This document shows positions 59,640 to 64,000 of a DNA stretch of 64,000 nt, in pieces. The translations under genes and the position numbers were made by a program. The notes beneath the pieces were generated by a model. That model was not told the DNA's origin. It ran no database searches and saw only the letters and a list, made by a program, of their open reading frames with translations. Each line of letters begins with the position of its first letter. Position 1 is the stretch's first letter. The stretch lies in the NCBI GenBank assembly GCA_973895155.1, contig OZ316891.1, positions 13,950,001 through 14,014,000 of the forward strand. Reading direction: 5' to 3'. Source of the stretch: Marsupella aquatica (Eukaryota; Marchantiophyta).

Positions 59640-62600
59640 TAAAGTGTTTCACAAGAACATTGTTGTACGGAGTGGGCCCGGAGGTCCATGGGGTGAGAAT
59701 CTAAAACTTTGGGTCCACTGGGAGAGAGTGTGTGGGGTGGTGTGTTAAGTAAAAAAGTTGCATTTGGAGTGGAAGTTCATTTCTATGTTGTAGCTAGTAG
59801 ATGAAGCATGTTAAGAAGGTGGCTATCCTTATGCCGTTCATCGTCTTTGACGGCTAGTGATACTGCCTTAAGATGGGATGAATTAGGTAGATTTACTTGG
59901 TTGCTTCTTTTGATTCCCTTTGAGATTAGATCTGGATACTCTAAAGAGAGGAAATGGTTTGTTTGTTTGTCTCCACTCTGTTTCACAAGAACTAGGGACC
60001 CCATCAGGGTGTCTACCTATTCTACATGGCAAGTAGTGGGCCCAAGTAAATGTTGATGTGAAGTGCTTGTTTTGTCTAGAATCTTTAGACTACCAATGCT
60101 CCCATACATTCCAGACTTTGGCTCCTTTATTGTGGATTTGCCTTTGCTGATGTTCATTCAAAAGAAGTCTGCAGTGAGTCTATCTTTAGAACAAGAAGTG
60201 ACCCTGCAATGGGCTTTGGTGAAAACGAAGTCACAAGTGCCCCCCCATGCTTAGTACAACCACCCAGCTTATATGATTATGCAAATGCTTCTTTGTTTTT
60301 GGTTTGAAAGGGTGCTTCACTGGGGAGTCTCAAAGCTTCAACTTGATGAACATTAACTTAGTAGTTAAGGTTAAGGACTGGAAAAAGTTAGGGTCTACCA
60401 AATTTGTAGTCCATGACTTTTTACCAGGAACATTGGTCATATGCCATGACTGCAAGTCACTGTAGAGGCTGGTAAAATTTGAAATAAAAAATCACAAATC
60501 ATGTGGAAAAGTCCCAACCATTTGTTTATAGCAAAAAGTCACCAAATATCCGCAACTTTGAAGCTTTGAGAGGCCCTACTGAGTCAAACACTGTAGCAAA
60601 TACATGCCATGCCAAACAAGGAAGAAGCCTAGAACCCAATACAAACCAAACACACCCTAGTACATCTTCTCATATTCACATGGGAGCCACAAAAGGGTCA
60701 TATATATATGTAGTGGGTTTTACTAGGTTGCCAAGTACTTGTTTAGATTCCTTGAATGTACTTGTTTAGATTAATAAGTACTATGCTACTTTTTCATCAT
60801 GGGTAGATAGAGTGGCTTAACTTTGCAGAAGATCCTAGTGCCTTGAGAACACCACATTGGAGAACCTGACTATTCCCATCACCCTGGGAGCAGAGTTTCC
60901 AGGTAGACAAGGGCACTTGACATAAAGGGAGGAGAGGGTGGGGGTAAATCCGCACCAAGGCCAGAACTCTGCTTGCTATGCTCAAGTGGACCAAAATTTG
61001 GGCTATGTGAATCCAACCCAAGGAGAATGGAAACCATTCAATTATTTGATGTGACAGTCTCAGGGCCATAAGATCTCTTGTGGATAACCAGGGTGAAGCC
61101 ACTTAACCCCTGACCACAAGAAATTGACATTATTAAACCTATCCTTATACTGAAGTTTACTTTCATGAGTCGTTTGGCGCAACTTTGAACCAAAACTTTC
61201 AACAAACCTCTGGAGGTGCACTAGCCTTAAACGTGTAACTTCTTTGCATATGGGTTTGAGCAATTTGACAAAGTCTATACCAAAATTATGTTACACCTGG
61301 TAACCATGTAATCAACATTGAAAGACACTTGTCCAAATGCTGTGCACAGAATCTCAAGTTCTAGAAAATCTCTAGTTCTAGATCTTTTGGCTCCTCCCCG
61401 CCATTGAGAATAATCTCATGACTTTGGCAATGTGCACCTCTGTTCTTGAATTCCAGCTAATATTTTGATTTTCTTATGGCTTGAGATGGCAATGACTTTG
61501 TGAATAAAAGATTGGAGACTCGGACACTGGGATAGAAGTCTGGGACTGCAAGCTATCGATGCAAGCAGATACGTCCTTTCAATCTGGGATGCATTGTGAT
61601 CCCTTCCGCCACACCTCAAGCTTGGATCAGTGGAATTTCATACTGGCAAAAATGTCAAATGTAAGCTGATTCAATTGAAGAGGTAGCCTTGGGCCTGCTG
61701 CGTATAGAGAGCAATTTGACTGGAACCGGCTGAGGAACCGGCTTCCCAGCCATCGCCCGTTATTACGTTGTGATCCACAATGAGCAGCAGCAATAGCAGC
61801 TTTGCATTTGAGCTTGGATAACTGCACCCACAGCTCGGAGAAGCGGCCTGGACATTAGCGACACCACACCACGTCTTTTGCATTTGTGTGTTGTGCAGTG
61901 AAAAAGATATCGTCGTTCCTTCTCCTTAGGAATTTTGTGAAATCCCAAATCCTTTGTTTGGAGTGTGAAGGACAAACAACAACCGAGTAGGATGTAGAGT
62001 GGACAAGCATGATTTTTGCTGTTGGCAACAAGGAGAGAATGTAAGAAATGCTTAAAAGGCTTTAATTTTGCTTACTAGTTTGCAAGCCAACGCGAGCAAT
62101 CCTATCCACAAAAGCATCTGCAAAACTACAATCCAAAATTCATACAAAAAGTTGTTTTCATCGTGAGGTTGAATAGCCCCAGCCACAGAGAAAAGTTCTT
62201 GACAAGACACGGATGACTGCATTAATGCCTGCCAAACAGAACAAAAGAGAAGGAAAAGACATTAAATTTGAATGTTTCCTGTAGGAGCAGAGGGAAAGAA
62301 GAGACCTAGTTACTACACTTACAGAAGAAAGACAGGTTGGCACCCAATGGATTGTCTACTAGGCTGGGGGACGAGAAATTTGCAAGGTACTCTCTGCATG
62401 GCGTAGATACTCAACAATGCTGTCAAATTAACCTAACAAGAAGGTAGATAATGCACTTCAATTCCAACCGTCAATTGTGCCTCTGAGAAGAAAGTGGAGG
62501 CAATGTGCTAGTAGTCTGTCTTGGGGTGCTTAACCTACCACTTTATCACAGTAAAATTCAAAGGCTCCAACGTAAAACCTCCAGGAAAACAAATGTACTC

Positions 62601-64000
62601 CATAAAACAGAATAATCCCCGTAGTGCCACGAAAGAAAGCTGTAACTATCTTTCTTGCTATCTCACTCTCACAGCATCCATGCCAGCTGCACCTGCTCCT
62701 CCCTGTTTCTCGCTCTCACTCTCCCACTCTCAATAGAAAGTGACATGATTGTTTGCAGAGAATTTCCTAAAAGATAGATAAGAAGTTCTAGTTTCTTCAG
62801 TGATCAATGCTTGCAATCCCACATTGCCGACTTCAAACTCTCCTTCCTCAAACCTTCAATTTTGCTACTGTAGAGTATTTACAAATACTTGTTTTCTTTA
62901 AGACTGACAAAACATGGTTTGTGTATCTTCTTACCTGATTGACACAATTCCGTAGGTGAAGAGAAGAGCACACTTGACGCAGGGGAACGAGAAAAGTACA
63001 AGCAGATAGGGCATGAGAGACCTATGCTTCTAAACTCACTATTTGAAGCTGGTTCGTGAACCAAGGTTACAATTTGGAAAAACAATCAAAACTTTGAAAG
63101 GACCTATTTAGGTCCCCAGAAACTTCAGCAGAATTTTAGTGCAGCTTTGATCAATAAAAAAAACTTTAGAGCCCAATCTTTTGTCTCGTACATTGTTTGA
63201 ACTCAAAGTTGTATGGGTCATCCCTAGTTAACATAGTTTCCGGATAGGTTTATTGTATTAACAAATTTTTAAAAGGTGGCAAGTTTTGACATACAAGAGG
63301 TTACAATGAGATTTTCTACATTGCCATTGGTAAATGCAAATAAGTACGTTACACTTTTTGTCCTCTACTGGTTAAGAAAACTAACTAGGATAGTTTCACA
63401 GTCAACATCAAACCAGGTTTCACCATTGAAGGGGAGTCCAATGTCCTCTACTGTAAGGGCCAGACCCTTTCCAACCAACACTGGGTTGAGTCTCTTACTT
63501 TGCTCTTGCTCTTCCCCCTTCTGGTTGGCTGGCACAATCCCCTTGATTGAGGGTGAGAGAGGATGTTGAGGTTAGATCGAGGATGGTAATGACAGTCCAA
63601 TGATGAAACATTTTGCAACATATTGACCTTTGGATCATTCCAAACTAACCAGAGTGACTTTGCTTTAACTAATGGCGAAAAAAGTAGAAGGATATTGAAC
63701 TATGGATCATTCCAAACCAACCAAAGTTACCTTACTCAACCAGTACGTAATTTTAAAAAATAGTTGCAAATCTCAAATCTAGTAGAAAAACCAATTGTTC
63801 TGCAATCAACGTGGGAGTATGTGTTTGTTAAAATTTCCTTGGTTAGTCACATGGCCTCAAAGGGAGCCCTGTCCCCGTTACTCTCTCGCAAGAAGACGCA
63901 CGCAAAACTGCATGCAGGCAACTCCATAGCCACGCACGCACGCCCTCTCGCACACTTCCACATTCGTTTCACACTTTCACACCCATAATTATGCACAAAC
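59640..64000. other. Intergenic to window end, no gene seen
   Basis: No coding sequence can be supported on either strand. 60820-61117 is the reverse-oriented relative of 55517-55860. CTATGGATCATTCCAAAC and TTTGGATCATTCCAAACTAA recur at about 63630 and 63702, a short local repeat. The frames present are short and lack recognisable domains. Confidence 0.45.

Overview
The window looks like nuclear DNA of a land plant. It holds a plant-type ESCRT-I VPS23/ELC gene, an alpha-tubulin gene, a cytosolic ribosomal protein S8 gene with telo-box motifs upstream, an F-box gene and a complete PRD1-type meiotic gene. Spliced genes have clean GT-AG introns, and a Ty3/Gypsy remnant carries the plant initiator-Met tRNA primer site. 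Five genes in 64 kb, set in repeat-rich DNA, suggest a medium-sized genome. A bryophyte- or lycophyte-like source is possible but cannot be fixed from the sequence.

Layout: 214-1707 (-) intronless VPS23/ELC with upstream ATGs and an unusual hydrophobic N-terminal extension. 1.7-10.4 kb is gene-free with several short tandem duplications. 10453-12235 (-) is alpha-tubulin, four exons, with a TATA box at 12511-12516. 12.9-14.0 kb is a TGCACTT-rich repeat tract. 14.5-22.95 kb is a nested cluster of one LTR-retrotransposon family: a decayed gag-protease-partial RT body, four additional or flanking LTR copies, one LTR inserted in another, and a second, smaller LTR family inserted as well. 23537-25674 (+) is RPS8, five exons. 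27521-28730 (-) is an F-box gene lacking a visible start exon. 34642-40605 (+) is PRD1, ten exons, preceded by a 140-bp repeat. 42784-43125 is a textbook solo LTR with a 5-bp target duplication. 46.3-47.8 kb is a second TGCACTT-rich array. 50243-51387 and 51943-53247 are two opposed solo LTRs of the first family, the second split by a small TIR-like insertion. 53.3-64 kb has no recognisable gene and holds tandem and inverted repeats.

The five genes are unrelated in function (endosomal sorting, cytoskeleton, translation, ubiquitin ligase adaptor, meiotic double-strand breaks), and I see no operon-like or cluster logic. No obviously new biological system was found. The best leads are the LTR family with non-canonical AGT...ACT ends and its nested insertions, the two related TGCACTT-rich arrays, and the interleaved inverted repeats at 55.4 kb.
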